Assembly: GCF_014204915.1 (NCBI RefSeq)
Contig: NZ_JACHMH010000001.1
Coordinates: 4,551,501 to 4,615,500 of the forward strand
Reading direction: 5' to 3'
DNA length: 64,000 nucleotides
From: Crossiella cryophila
GTDB taxonomy: Bacteria; Actinomycetota; Actinomycetes; Mycobacteriales; Pseudonocardiaceae
The notes under the pieces were generated by a model. That model made no database searches. It was given only the letters and a program-made list of their open reading frames with translations, and had not been told where the DNA came from. Shown one piece after another: positions 57,110 through 64,000 of the stretch (positions are counted from its first letter, which is position 1; every line of letters begins with the position of its first letter). The position numbers were made by a program, and so were the translations under genes.

Positions 57110-57496
57110 TCAGCGAGAGATGCTCGCGTGCTGCGCCGACTTGGCGATGTGCCAGCACTCGTCGCAGGTGGTCCACAGGATCCACTCGCGTTCGGAGGCG
57201 GTGCGGGTGACGACCTGGCGGCCGCAGAGGGTGTCGGCGGGCTGGCCGGGGTGGTGCGAGCCGTGCGCGCCGCAGATGGCGTGCCTGCGGCCGTCCACCG
57301 GCATCCAGTAGAAGAGCAGCTGCTCGGGGCTGGGGTTGCCGAAGCCGGCCGGCCGGTCCAGCGCGGCGTAGTCGCTGAGCGCGGCGGTGCGGCCGGGCTC
57401 GTCGAGTCCGGTGTGCTCGCCGGGCCTGGCGCGCTCCTCGCGTGCGGCCGGGCCGCCGAGTGCGATGGGCAGGCCGGGCTCCGGTGCGATGGTCAT
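57110..57496 (-). CDS. Zinc-ribbon type protein co-transcribed with the amidase
   Basis: A 128-residue protein with a variable N-terminal half and a conserved C-terminal half: LLFYWMPVDGRRHAICGAHGSHHPGQPADTLCGRQV followed by WILWTTCDECWHIAKSA. The His/Cys pattern (H, C near residue 97 and C-x-x-C near 115) matches small actinobacterial zinc-finger proteins of the form YWMP-x-G-R-RHA ... CG ... TC-x-x-C. Function of the family is unknown. The ATG overlaps the amidase stop, so it is translated with the amidase. Confidence 0.75.
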   Translation of the reverse strand: MTIAPEPGLPIALGGPAAREERARPGEHTGLDEPGRTAALSDYAALDRPAGFGNPSPEQLLFYWMPVDGRRHAICGAHGSHHPGQPADTLCGRQVVTRTASEREWILWTTCDECWHIAKSAQHASISR

Positions 57497-59055
57497 GACT
57501 GCTCCCGGGTCGCGGCGAGGGGGGCGTGCGCGGGTGCGGGTGGGAAGCCACCCAGTGCGGTCTCCACGGCCCTGGCCACCCGCAGGCACAGGTCGTCGCG
57601 GTGGTGCGGGCCGACGATCATCATGCTCACCGGCAGCCCGTCCACCCGGCCCGCCGGCACGGCGATCGCGGGGTGGCCGCTGGCGTCGAACGGGGCCACG
57701 TTGGGCACCAGGCCCAGCGCGGCGATCACGTACTCCTCGCGGCTGGCCTCCGGGCCGGGCAGCGGGGTGGCCACGTGCGGGGCGGTGGGCAGCACCAGCA
57801 CGTCGACCTCGGCCAGCGCCCGGTCGTAGCCCTTGATCAGCTGCGGCACCAGGTTCTGGGCCATGCCGTAGTGCGCGCCGTGGTACTTGCCCAGGGTGTA
57901 GCCGCCGTTGAGCGTGACCAGCTTGACCGTCTCGGAGAAGGCGTCGGCGTGCTCGGCCCGGCCGCGCCCGAAGTGCGCGATCAGCTCGGGGTCGTAGCGC
58001 CCGGCCCAGTTCCGGCCGATCGCGTTGCCCTCGATCATCTGCCAGGCGATGCCGTCGGTGGCGATGACCTTCCAGACGTCCATGCCGGTGCGGTGCCAGG
58101 GCACCGAGATCGGGGTGACCTTGGCGCCTGCCTGTTCCAGCGCGTGGGCGGCGTTGCGCACGGTGTCGTCCACGCACGCCTGCGACAGCCCCGGGATGTC
58201 GAAGCCCTCGGTGAGCAGGCCGATCCGCAGGCCCTTGACGCCGTCGTCGAGGTGCCTGAGGTAGTCCGGCGGGCGCAGCGCGGAGTCCTGGCGCGGGTCG
58301 TCGGCGTCGTAGCCAGCCAGCGCGGTCAGCATCAGCGCGGCATCGCGCACGGTGCGGGTGATCGGGCCGAGGTGGTCCAGGGTGTTGTCCATGGAGAACG
58401 CGCCGGTGCAGGGCACCAGGCCGTAGGTCGGCTTGTGCCCGACCACGCCGCAGAAGGCCGCCGGGATCCGGATCGAGCCGCCCTGGTCGCCGCCAAGGCC
58501 CAGATCGGCCTCGCCGGTGGCCACCAGCACGGCCGGGCCCGAGGAGGAACCGCCGGAGGTGCGGGTCGGGTCCCACGGGTTGCGCACCGGGCCGGAGATC
58601 GCGGTGTGGCTGCCCGCGGAGTAGCAGAGGTCCTCGCAGGTGCCCTTGCCGACGATGGTCGCGCCCGCGTCCAGCAGGCGGCGCACCGCGGTGGCGTCCT
58701 CGCGCGGCACGAAACCCTGTAACGAGCGGGAGCCGTTACCCATCGGCACACCGGCCACCGCGATGTTGTCCTTGACCACCACGCGCCGGCCGGCCAGCGG
58801 GCCGTCCGCCTGCGTGGACAGCTCGGTGTAGACCTGCCAGGCGTTGAGCGGGTTCTCCGCGGCACTGGGCACGGCGTGGTTGCGCGTCGGCATCGGCGGG
58901 GCGTGCTCGGCGTAGAGCTTCTCCACCACGTCGTAGGAGGCCAGGGTGGGGATCATCAGCCCGCGGAAGGAGGACAGTGCGGCGTCGTCCAGGGTCAGGT
59001 TGTAACGCTCGGCCAGGGCGCGGAGATCTTCGATAGTGGGAGGGACTGTTCCCAT
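57493..59055 (-). CDS. Amidase-signature enzyme, nitrile-pathway type
   Basis: A 520-residue amidase. The Ser-cisSer-Lys triad is visible: Lys in VVVKDNIAVAGVPMG (near residue 95), cis-Ser in TSGGSSSGPAVL and the nucleophile Ser in GGDQGGSIRIPAAFCG. Many segments (ENPLNAW, CEDLCYSAGSHT, FCGVVGHKPTYGLVPCTGAF, LDHLGPITRTV) and the total length match the enantioselective amidases that accompany nitrile hydratase in Rhodococcus. These hydrolyse amides to acids and ammonia. No nitrile hydratase or aldoxime dehydratase gene lies in the window. It is divergent from an ArsR/AmiC-like regulatory pair. Confidence 0.9.
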   Translation of the reverse strand: MGTVPPTIEDLRALAERYNLTLDDAALSSFRGLMIPTLASYDVVEKLYAEHAPPMPTRNHAVPSAAENPLNAWQVYTELSTQADGPLAGRRVVVKDNIAVAGVPMGNGSRSLQGFVPREDATAVRRLLDAGATIVGKGTCEDLCYSAGSHTAISGPVRNPWDPTRTSGGSSSGPAVLVATGEADLGLGGDQGGSIRIPAAFCGVVGHKPTYGLVPCTGAFSMDNTLDHLGPITRTVRDAALMLTALAGYDADDPRQDSALRPPDYLRHLDDGVKGLRIGLLTEGFDIPGLSQACVDDTVRNAAHALEQAGAKVTPISVPWHRTGMDVWKVIATDGIAWQMIEGNAIGRNWAGRYDPELIAHFGRGRAEHADAFSETVKLVTLNGGYTLGKYHGAHYGMAQNLVPQLIKGYDRALAEVDVLVLPTAPHVATPLPGPEASREEYVIAALGLVPNVAPFDASGHPAIAVPAGRVDGLPVSMMIVGPHHRDDLCLRVARAVETALGGFPPAPAHAPLAATREQS

Positions 59056-59198
59056 GGCCGAAAATCCCCTCCAGCGTGCGATAGTGGAAAATCCGAGTTA
59101 CCGAAGCGTATTGACCTTCCCGTTACGTGTCAATGGATCTTGACGCGAACGTCTGTCCAGTCTGGTCCGGGCGAGTGGCGGAGAATCACCCACTCGTC

Positions 59199-59228
59199 TT
59201 GCTGCTTTCCCGGTGGATCGCCTACAGT
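59199..59228 (+). promoter_or_regulatory. Candidate sigma-70-type promoter for the ArsR/AmiC-like operon
   Basis: TTGCTG (59199-59204) and TACAGT (59223-59228) with an 18-bp spacer. Transcription would start near 59235, which places any upstream in-frame start codon outside the mRNA and supports the GTG at 59280 or 59247 for the regulator. Confidence 0.5.
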
Positions 59229-59279
59229 GATCAAATTGGGGCGGTCGTGGGGGCCGAACGAGCTTGGTGGGTGGTTTCT

Positions 59280-59630
59280 GTGGGCGGTGGTGCGTCCGCA
59301 TTCGACGCGTTGGCCGACGACACCCGTCGGACCGTGCTCACTCTCCTGCGCGAGCACGGCGAGCTGACCGTGACCGAGTTGGCCGGACACATCGAGCACA
59401 TCGGCCGCACCGCGGTGTCGATGCAGCTCAAGGTGTTGCGTGAGGCAGGCATGGTGCAGGAGCGCCGGGCCGGCAAATATCGCTATTACTCCCTGCGGGT
59501 CGAGCCGATCAATGACGTGGTGGCGTTTCTGAGCACCCTGTACGGAGCGTCGCTGGACGGACTCGCTACGATCACGGCGAAGCACCGCGATCCGGAGGCG
59601 GAACAGCGCAGGTGGGGAACCTCGTACTGA
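59280..59630 (+). CDS. ArsR-family regulator of the amidase region
   Basis: About 116 residues from the GTG at 59280: ASAFDALADDTRRTVLTLLREHGELTVTELAGHIEHIGRTAVSMQLKVLREAGMVQERRAGKYRYYSLRVEPINDVVAFL, a clear winged helix with the recognition helix in TAVSMQLKVL. No metal motif. The longer frame reaches back to 59127 but crosses the likely promoter. It overlaps the following gene by 19 bases. In Rhodococcus nitrile-hydratase clusters an ArsR-type repressor (NhlD) and an AmiC-like sensor work together; the same pair is seen here. Confidence 0.8.
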   Translation: MGGGASAFDALADDTRRTVLTLLREHGELTVTELAGHIEHIGRTAVSMQLKVLREAGMVQERRAGKYRYYSLRVEPINDVVAFLSTLYGASLDGLATITAKHRDPEAEQRRWGTSY

Positions 59631-61045
59631 CTCAGCAGCGGGACGTCGCCCTGCCACCGGGGGACGTCTTCGGACTGCTGGGACAGGACAAGGAAGCCGG
59701 CTGGCTCTTCGGCGCCGACTACGACGCGTTCATGGTCGGCGGCCTGGTCCGCTTCGAGCTTCCGGTCAATCCCGCCGATCCGCAGAGCCCGACCATCGAG
59801 GCCGTGGGTCGCATCGCCTACCTCAACCCGCCGCACAAGATCGTCATCGAGCAGCAGGTGCCCTGGCCCGGCCGGGTCTCCTGCACCATGACGCTGACCA
59901 ACGGCGGTCGCGGCACCACCGTGCGGCTGGGCGTCGAGGTGCCGGATGACGCGGTCACCTGGTTACTCCGGCAACGTGGCTATGACCCCCTTGAGGAGCT
60001 GGCCGGACCGAGCACGATCCGGATCGGTGTACTGGTCAGCAAATCGGGCCCGGCCAGCATCTTCGGCGGGACCACCGAGAACCTGGCCCGGATGGCCGCC
60101 GACGAGGTCAACGCCGACGGCGGCGTGGACGGCTGCCGCCTCCAGGTCGTCATCCGCGACGACGCCAGCTCACCGGACATCGGCGCCGAGCAGTTCCAGC
60201 GCCTGGTCCGCGCCGACGGCTGCCGGGTCGTGGTCACCAACTGCACCTCCGCGGTGTTTCCGGTCCTGGCCAAGTGGGCCAGGAAACTGGGTGTTCTCCT
60301 GGTGCACACGCCGATCAACGAGGGCGGCCGGTTCTCACCCAGCGTGGTGCGCCTGGGCGAACGACCCTCCGCCCAGCTGCGCGCCGCGCTGCCCTCGCTG
60401 GTCGCCGAGACCGGCGGCCGCACCTTCCTGTGCGGCGATGACTACGTCTGGCCGCGGGTGTGCAACCGCGAGGCCCGCCGGATCATCGAACAGCTCGGTG
60501 GCTCGGTCGTCGCCGAACGGTACAAACCCTTGGGCACCAAGGACTTCGGCGACATCGTCGAGGAGATCATCAGCACCGGCGCCAGCCTGGTGATCTCCAC
60601 CTTCGTCGGCTCCGACGAAGCCCACTTCGAGCGCCAGAGCCACGCCGCGGGGCTGCGGTCCCGCTGCCGGACGCTGTCCATGGCCTTCGACGAGTCCACC
60701 CGGGAGCTGACCGGCGGCATCGCCGCGCAGGGCGTGTACAGCGCCTTCAGCTACTTCCAAGAGGTCGACTCCGCTACCAACACCGCCTTTCTCCATCGTT
60801 ACCGGGACCGCTTCGGGGCCGGCGCCGCTCCGTTGTCCAGCATCACCGAATCGGTCTACGAGGCCATTCACATGCTCGCCTCCAGCGGTGCCCTGCGCCG
60901 GGAGTTCGACCTGGGCTCGCTGTCGGCGGCGATGCGTGAGCAACGTGAGTCCACCCTCTGGCGGTCCGCACGTCCGGCCCAGGGCAAGGCGCCGCTGTTC
61001 CTCGCCAAGGCCGTGCCCCACGGTTTCACCATCGTCGAGCGCTGA
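59612..61045 (+). CDS. START/SRPBCC domain fused to an AmiC-like amide-binding domain
   Basis: A 477-residue cytoplasmic protein with no signal peptide. Residues 1-125 form an SRPBCC (AHSA1-like) domain: VALPPGDVFGLLGQDKEAGWLFGADYDAF and GRIAYLNPPHKIVIEQQVPWPGRVSCTMTLTN. From about 135 a type 1 periplasmic-binding fold of the AmiC group begins: IRIGVLVSKSGPASIFGGTTENLARMAADEVNADGGVDG, then GDDYVWPRVCNREARRIIEQLGG and VISTFVGSDEAHF. AmiC binds short amides and controls amidase expression. START proteins are frequent ArsR partners. The gene is coupled to ArsR by a 19-base overlap, so it is most likely an amide-responsive co-regulator. I know of no described example of this exact fusion. Confidence 0.78.
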   Translation: MGNLVLTQQRDVALPPGDVFGLLGQDKEAGWLFGADYDAFMVGGLVRFELPVNPADPQSPTIEAVGRIAYLNPPHKIVIEQQVPWPGRVSCTMTLTNGGRGTTVRLGVEVPDDAVTWLLRQRGYDPLEELAGPSTIRIGVLVSKSGPASIFGGTTENLARMAADEVNADGGVDGCRLQVVIRDDASSPDIGAEQFQRLVRADGCRVVVTNCTSAVFPVLAKWARKLGVLLVHTPINEGGRFSPSVVRLGERPSAQLRAALPSLVAETGGRTFLCGDDYVWPRVCNREARRIIEQLGGSVVAERYKPLGTKDFGDIVEEIISTGASLVISTFVGSDEAHFERQSHAAGLRSRCRTLSMAFDESTRELTGGIAAQGVYSAFSYFQEVDSATNTAFLHRYRDRFGAGAAPLSSITESVYEAIHMLASSGALRREFDLGSLSAAMREQRESTLWRSARPAQGKAPLFLAKAVPHGFTIVER

Positions 61046-61066
61046 GCAACCCGCTCGGCCCCGCCC

Positions 61067-61092
61067 TGTGGATAACTCGGGCCTGTGGATAA
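61067..61092. promoter_or_regulatory. Two consensus DnaA boxes (TGTGGATAA)
   Basis: TGTGGATAA, the complement of TTATCCACA, occurs at 61067-61075 and 61084-61092 in the same orientation, 17 bp apart, inside a direct repeat CCTGTGGATAACT. They lie in the 87-bp gap before the DinB gene. Whether DnaA binds is not shown. Confidence 0.55.
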
Positions 61093-61132
61093 CTGATGGG
61101 CCCTTTTCCGATGATCATGCAACGATTTCCGC

Positions 61133-61711
61133 ATGCCACCCCTACCGCCCCTGCACCACGAGGAAGCCGCCCAGCTACTGGCCTTTCTCGAGGCCCAGCG
61201 CCACGCCGTGCGCATTGCCGCGCACGGCCTCACCGACGACCAGGCCCGCACCGCCGCCTCGGCGAGTTCGCTCACCATCGGCGGCCTGATCAAGCACCTG
61301 ACCAGCACCGAGCACAACTGGGTCGCGATCATCAGCGACCCCGGCCACGACTGGGGCGACCCGTCGGCATACCAGGACGCCTACACCATGGGCCCCGGCG
61401 AGACCCTGGCCGACCTGCTGAGCGCCTACGAGAAGGTCGGCGCGGAAACCGAGTCCCTCATCGCCGGCGTCAAGCTCGACGACGAGGTCCCCGTCCCACC
61501 GCACATCCCGTTCTTCCCCAAGGACCTGCCCTGCTGGACCGTCCGCTGGGTCTTGCTTCACCTGATCGAGGAAACCGCCAAACACGCGGGCCACGCCGAC
61601 ATCGTCCGTGAGTCCGTGGACGGCGCCACCTTCTTCCCACTGCAGGCCGCGGTGGAAGGCTGGGCACCCACGCCCTGGCTGCAACCCTGGAAACCCTTAG
61701 CCACCAACTGA
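61133..61711 (+). CDS. DinB-family (DUF664) metal-dependent protein
   Basis: A 192-residue four-helix protein. Likely metal ligands are His in IGGLIKHLTSTEHNW (near residue 59) and the two His in LIEETAKHAGHADIVRE (near 154-158), the standard DinB triad. In actinobacteria such proteins include mycothiol-dependent transferases and isomerases; DUF664-type members act on unknown thiols. Monocistronic, with twin DnaA boxes upstream. Confidence 0.82.
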   Translation: MPPLPPLHHEEAAQLLAFLEAQRHAVRIAAHGLTDDQARTAASASSLTIGGLIKHLTSTEHNWVAIISDPGHDWGDPSAYQDAYTMGPGETLADLLSAYEKVGAETESLIAGVKLDDEVPVPPHIPFFPKDLPCWTVRWVLLHLIEETAKHAGHADIVRESVDGATFFPLQAAVEGWAPTPWLQPWKPLATN

Positions 61712-61748
61712 TCGCGCCGCCCATCCCGCGGCGAACGGCGGGACTGGG

Positions 61749-62744
61749 TCAGTGGCCGGTCAGCGGCGGCCGGAACCTGGCCGCCTGCCGGAGCCACAGG
61801 CCGACCAGTTCCCGGGTCGCGGTGGCGAAGCGCGAGCGATCGGTGAGCAGGGCCGCGGCGGTGGGTTCGGCGAGCAGGTCGTGCGCGACCAGGGCGGCGA
61901 TGCCGGTGCGCAGGGCGGCGGCGGGGTCCTCGGGCTGGCGGAGCAGGGCCTCGTGCAGGACGGTCAGGACCGCGTCGTCGGTGTGGGCGGTGTGGTCCCC
62001 GGTCAGGTCGGCGCCGTGCGGGTCGGCCCTGGTGTCGGGCCCGTCCTGGGTGGTGGAGGTCGAGAGCAGGGCGCGGCGCGGGCGGCGGCCCAGTGGGCGG
62101 TCTATGTAGCGGTCCCACCAGGTCACGTGGTCGGGCTGGTCCCTGGTGCCGATGTTGACCCTGGGCCCGGACCGGCAGTGGCGTTCGACCAGCGCCAGAC
62201 CGGCGGCGACCAGGGGCAGGTGGTCTTCGGTGCTGCCGCCGAACTCCTGGGCACAGCGGTAGGACAGGCGCTGGATCAGTTCGGCCTGGTTGTCCAGTGG
62301 GGCCATCGAGCCCGCCTCGTCGACCAGGTACTCCAGCAGGGCGCGGTGGAACTCATCGGGCAGGGTGCGGGCCCTGGCGCCGAGCCGGATCCGGTCGACC
62401 CTGGCCTGGGCGCCCATGGCGGTCCGGCGACGGCGGATCCAGTCCGGGGCGGCGCGCAGGCGCATGTGCACCCGGGCCGCGCCGAGCGGGTTGCGGAGTT
62501 CGGTGGCCCGCTCGGTCAGCACCTGGTCGCACTCGACGAGCATGTCGACCAGGAAGTCCCGGCAGGCGCAGTCGCCGTCCAGGCCGAAACCGGGGGAGCG
62601 CAGCCGCAGATCGCACCGGGTGATGGCCAGGGCGCGGTGGATCGCGGCGCGGTGTGGGAGCGCTTCATGCCAGATGGCAGCCAGCACCGCGGCAACATCA
62701 ACACAGGCGGGTTCGCGCTGCGCCGGTCCGTCAGTGTGTTCCAT
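61749..62744 (-). CDS. Protein of unknown function, divergent from the terminal gene
   Basis: A 331-residue soluble, mostly helical protein with many Arg and His. A cysteine cluster lies near residue 57 (FGLDGDCACRDFLVDMLVECD), and there is RDQPDHVTWWDRYIDRPLGRRPRRALL in the middle. No known domain recognised. The ATG at 62744 (MEHTDG) is chosen over the longer frame because that would read through the inverted repeats. Shared 100-bp upstream region with the gene at 62845 suggests common control. Confidence 0.6.
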   Translation of the reverse strand: MEHTDGPAQREPACVDVAAVLAAIWHEALPHRAAIHRALAITRCDLRLRSPGFGLDGDCACRDFLVDMLVECDQVLTERATELRNPLGAARVHMRLRAAPDWIRRRRTAMGAQARVDRIRLGARARTLPDEFHRALLEYLVDEAGSMAPLDNQAELIQRLSYRCAQEFGGSTEDHLPLVAAGLALVERHCRSGPRVNIGTRDQPDHVTWWDRYIDRPLGRRPRRALLSTSTTQDGPDTRADPHGADLTGDHTAHTDDAVLTVLHEALLRQPEDPAAALRTGIAALVAHDLLAEPTAAALLTDRSRFATATRELVGLWLRQAARFRPPLTGH

Positions 62745-62752
62745 AACTCGTA

Positions 62753-62812
62753 ATCTTACGGGAACGCAAAAAAGTCGCGAACGACTGAGTACGAAAGACT
62801 GTGTCGTAAGAT
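62753..62812. promoter_or_regulatory. Nested inverted repeats in a divergent promoter
   Basis: ATCTTACG (62753-62760) and CGTAAGAT (62805-62812) are perfect 8-base arms 44 bp apart. Between them AGTCG-CGAA-CGACT (62773-62786) is a second palindrome. The region is AT-rich for this genome and lies between two unknown genes. Confidence 0.5.
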
Positions 62813-62844
62813 CCACAAAGTGCTACCCGAGTCAAGGAGTGCGG

Positions 62845-64000
62845 ATGGGCCTGCTTCCCGCCGAGATTCCGGACATCCCCGAGGTCAGGGCCGAGATCGT
62901 GCCGGCCCGGCTGGCTCGTAAGCTCGCCCCGCTCTTCGGCGTTCCATGGCCGAGGGGCCCCTTCGGCACTCGCACCTGGGTCTGCGACTACAACAAGCTC
63001 ACGCTCTCCGAGATCGCCCGCGGCGCGCCGATGCCCGGCAGGCGGTCGGACACCGCGGTGGCCGGCGAGGCCGACTGGGCCATCGTCGACCGGGTCGCGG
63101 TCACCCGCCCCGGCGGCGCCCTGCCGAATGAGATCCCCAACGCCACCCTCAACCGCTTCGGCCCCGACACCAAGGCCGCCGTGGTGCTGACCGCGGCCAA
63201 CCGCCTGCTGGACCCGGTCACCGACGCGATCGAGACCGCCCTGGCCCGGCTGGTGTCCGCCGACGGCACACCCCTGCCCGCCCGGTTGCGCGTGGTGGCC
63301 TGGGCCGCGCTGGTGCTGGAGGCGTTCCGCACCCAGCCCGCGCTGGTCGCCGCGGCCATCCGGGCCCGCACCATCCAGCGCGAACTTCTCGTGGAGTGGC
63401 AGTTGCCGCTGGCCGAGTCGATCGCCGCGCTGCCGCTGACCCGGAGCGAGGTGGGCAGGCCACAGCCGGTGGTCGAGGGTGCCGGTTCCCGCGCGAAGGA
63501 CGGTGGCGCGGCGGACCGTGGTGGGGTGGCGGGCGCTGTGGATTGGGGCGCTGCGGACCGTGGTGGGGCGGATCGTGGTGGGGTGGCGGGAGCGGCCGAT
63601 CGTGGTGTGGCGGACCGTGGTGGGGTGGCGGGTCTTGCGGACAGGGGCGCTGCGGACAGGGGCGCGGCCGAGAGCGGCGGGGTGACGGGCGCGGCGGATC
63701 GTGGTGCGGCGGAGCGTGGTGGCGCGGCGGGTGCTGCGGATCGTGGTGCGGCGGAGCGTGGTGGCGCGGCGCGCGGCCGGGATACCGCATCCGCGTCGCG
63801 GCCCCGCGAGCTGGATCTCGCCGACCGGACCGTCCGCGGGCTCGGCGTCAGCGCACCCGATGACCTCGTGGACCGGTTGTTGCGACAGCTCATGGCCATC
63901 GGCACCCGGCAGAGTTCCAGCCACCTCTGGCTCAGCGAACGCGCCCCCGGCCAACTCGCCGTCGAAGCCCTGGTGCCCCCCACCGAGGTGCTGGGCCGCT
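62845..64000 (+). CDS. Unknown protein with Ala-Asp-Arg-Gly low-complexity insert (3' end outside window)
   Basis: ATG at 62845 with AAGGAG 5 bases upstream opens a frame that stays open to the window end (385 codons). Residues 1-205 look like an ordinary folded region: MGLLPAEIPDIPEVRAEI, GVPWPRGPFGTRTWVCDYNKL, and helices around TAANRLLDPVTDAIETALARL. Residues about 210-312 are a low-complexity run of imperfect units such as AADRGGVAG and GAAERGGAAG. A normal sequence resumes at RELDLADRTVRGLG. No family recognised. Being divergent from 61749-62744, it is probably functionally linked to it. Confidence 0.65.
   Translation, partial: MGLLPAEIPDIPEVRAEIVPARLARKLAPLFGVPWPRGPFGTRTWVCDYNKLTLSEIARGAPMPGRRSDTAVAGEADWAIVDRVAVTRPGGALPNEIPNATLNRFGPDTKAAVVLTAANRLLDPVTDAIETALARLVSADGTPLPARLRVVAWAALVLEAFRTQPALVAAAIRARTIQRELLVEWQLPLAESIAALPLTRSEVGRPQPVVEGAGSRAKDGGAADRGGVAGAVDWGAADRGGADRGGVAGAADRGVADRGGVAGLADRGAADRGAAESGGVTGAADRGAAERGGAAGAADRGAAERGGAARGRDTASASRPRELDLADRTVRGLGVSAPDDLVDRLLRQLMAIGTRQSSSHLWLSERAPGQLAVEALVPPTEVLGR

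Noticed and set aside
61067-61092. Chromosome origin
   Set aside because: Two DnaA boxes only, no dnaA/dnaN/rnpA neighbourhood and no AT-rich unwinding region.

Overview
GC-rich (about 72% by eye) actinobacterial chromosome segment. Gene style points to the Pseudonocardiales: dense ATGA-overlapping operons, frequent GTG starts, split three-subunit PntAA/PntAB/PntB transhydrogenase, ECF42 sigma factor with a DGPF partner, an XRE-WD40 remnant, and an actinobacterial CrtU-type carotenoid gene. The genus cannot be fixed from sequence alone. No rRNA, tRNA, CRISPR array, intact transposase or prophage was seen. Most of the window looks like accessory metabolism and regulation of the chromosome arm.

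Layout. 0-9 kb: end of a possible IclR-type regulator, GTP cyclohydrolase II plus a DODA-type extradiol dioxygenase, an alpha/beta hydrolase, a MarR/SnoaL divergent pair with two clear operators, and a leftward GntR-creatininase-esterase-AbgT transporter operon. 9-17 kb: remnant of an XRE/WD40 protein, a MacB-like ABC exporter facing a two-component system that is co-transcribed with a lactate-monooxygenase-like flavoenzyme and a D-2-hydroxyacid dehydrogenase. 17-26 kb: orphan LuxR-type HTH, a DGPF-ECF42-methyltransferase operon, SGNH hydrolase, SDR-cupin pair, and the pntAA-pntAB-pntB operon. 26-34 kb: methyltransferase, MarR, a 43-bp tandem repeat array, DJ-1/PfpI protein, DUF3048 lipoprotein, divergent MocR/EamA pair, RidA/GlxA divergent pair. 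34-44 kb: a two-component operon with one active-looking and one degenerate kinase plus RidA, a CYTH-CHAD protein, a repeat-rich 860-bp gap, and the helicase hrpA. 44-57 kb: ACT-GNAT protein, cytochrome P450, ArsR/DUF2071 pair with twin operators, a leftward 3-hydroxybutyrate dehydrogenase-MHS transporter-PucR regulator group, and a carotenoid group (Rieske protein, CrtU, methyltransferase). 57-64 kb: nitrile-pathway-type amidase with a zinc-ribbon protein, divergent from an ArsR regulator coupled to a START/AmiC fusion protein, then a DinB protein and two divergent unknown genes, the last running off the window end with a low-complexity Ala-Asp-Arg-Gly insert.

The least explained material lies mainly between genes: (i) fourteen phased 43-bp units with a palindromic core at 27602-28236; (ii) a 22-bp repeat occurring in both orientations at 39.3-39.5 kb and again at 52.0-52.1 kb; (iii) three successive long imperfect palindromes at 39.5-40.1 kb; (iv) a 65-nt perfect three-way-junction fold at 56884-56948; (v) a recurring 13-bp palindrome GTCCACWGTGGAC inside genes. 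The best protein-level candidate for something new is the amide-sensing cassette at 57.1-61.0 kb.
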